Of a stretch of DNA of 64,000 nt, positions 63,823 to 64,000 are shown one piece after another. Position 1 is the first letter of the stretch. Each line of letters starts with the position of its first letter. A program made the position numbers and the translations under genes. Location: NCBI GenBank assembly GCA_030268105.1, contig BSDZ01000079.1, forward strand, positions 2,671,501 through 2,735,500, given 5' to 3'. The notes beneath the pieces are model-generated. The model was not told the DNA's origin. It did no database searches and worked only from the letters and a program-made list of their open reading frames with translations. The stretch is from Volvox africanus (lineage: Eukaryota > Chlorophyta > Chlorophyceae > Chlamydomonadales > Volvocaceae).

Positions 63823-63887
63823 GTGTGGAATGTGGCGCCGCTTCTGATGAAGTCAGGATCGGACGCGCATTCGAGCCTACAGCTCAG
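63823..63887 (+). CDS. Possible internal exon of a gene running off the right edge
   Basis: A 65-nt stretch bounded by a good acceptor (GTTTCAG|) and a strong donor (CTCAG|GTAAGA), open in the frame VWNVAPLLMKSGSDAHSSLQLR. The family is not recognised and neighbouring exons are not resolved. 63090-63822 holds only short ORFs. Confidence 0.3.
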
Positions 63888-64000
63888 GTAAGACCAATGC
63901 GTGCTTTGGGAAGCGCCAGAGGCGACAGTGGGGTTTCTGGACCCATTTATAACCTGGTCTCGTTCCACCATGACGCCTGTGATTCCATTGGTGAACGCCA

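Overview
This is a 64-kb stretch of nuclear DNA from a green alga of the Chlamydomonadales, most likely a volvocine or close relative. The evidence is intron-dense genes with classic GT-AG and some GC-AG junctions, a SAC1-like/SLT sulfate transporter, a plant-type half-size ABCA transporter, intronless histone genes with 3' stem-loops, TGTAA poly(A) signals and introns loaded with simple repeats. The species cannot be fixed from the sequence. Most genes are split into 3 to 20 exons, so open reading frames alone describe the window badly. The gene models here were built by hand from protein-family similarity, splice-site motifs and exon phase.

Layout, left to right. 0.5-2.2 kb (+): 3' part of an mTERF-like helical-repeat gene. 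3.8-14 kb (-): a large gene with two cyclic-nucleotide-binding (CNB) domains, 5' end unresolved, with a 16-bp minisatellite in one intron. 16.2-27.6 kb (-): a complete 20-exon ABCA half-transporter (1257 aa), with a perfect 69-bp inverted repeat in one intron. 28.8-33.5 kb (+): a six-exon Mpv17/PMP22-family gene, head-to-head with ABCA, whose second intron is an array of about 196 copies of an 8-bp unit. 35.7 kb (-): a small membrane-anchored ORF, head-to-head with 36.2-37.3 kb (+), a three-exon organellar ribosomal protein uS13 gene. 39.9-42.3 kb: histone H2B (+) and histone H4 (-), convergent, each followed by the same 16-nt hairpin. 44.0-46.8 kb (-): an eight-exon quinone-oxidoreductase-like (QORL2-type) enzyme. 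47.5-56.0 kb (+): a 15-exon SLT/DASS sodium/sulfate-type transporter with RCK_C domains. 59.5-61.3 kb (-): a three-exon Golgi-type glycosyltransferase with a DXD motif. 62-64 kb: unassigned ORFs and one possible exon of a gene leaving the window.

There is no operon logic. The links between genes are positional: two head-to-head pairs that may share promoters (ABCA/Mpv17, small ORF/uS13) and one convergent histone pair. The most unusual material is in the introns: a perfect hairpin, a second hairpin-like element in SLT, two minisatellites open in all or most reading frames, and an unexpectedly high number of GC-AG introns. The gaps of 13.96-16.2, 33.5-35.7, 37.3-39.9, 40.4-41.9, 42.4-44.0, 56.0-59.5 and 61.3-62.5 kb hold no gene that I can support.
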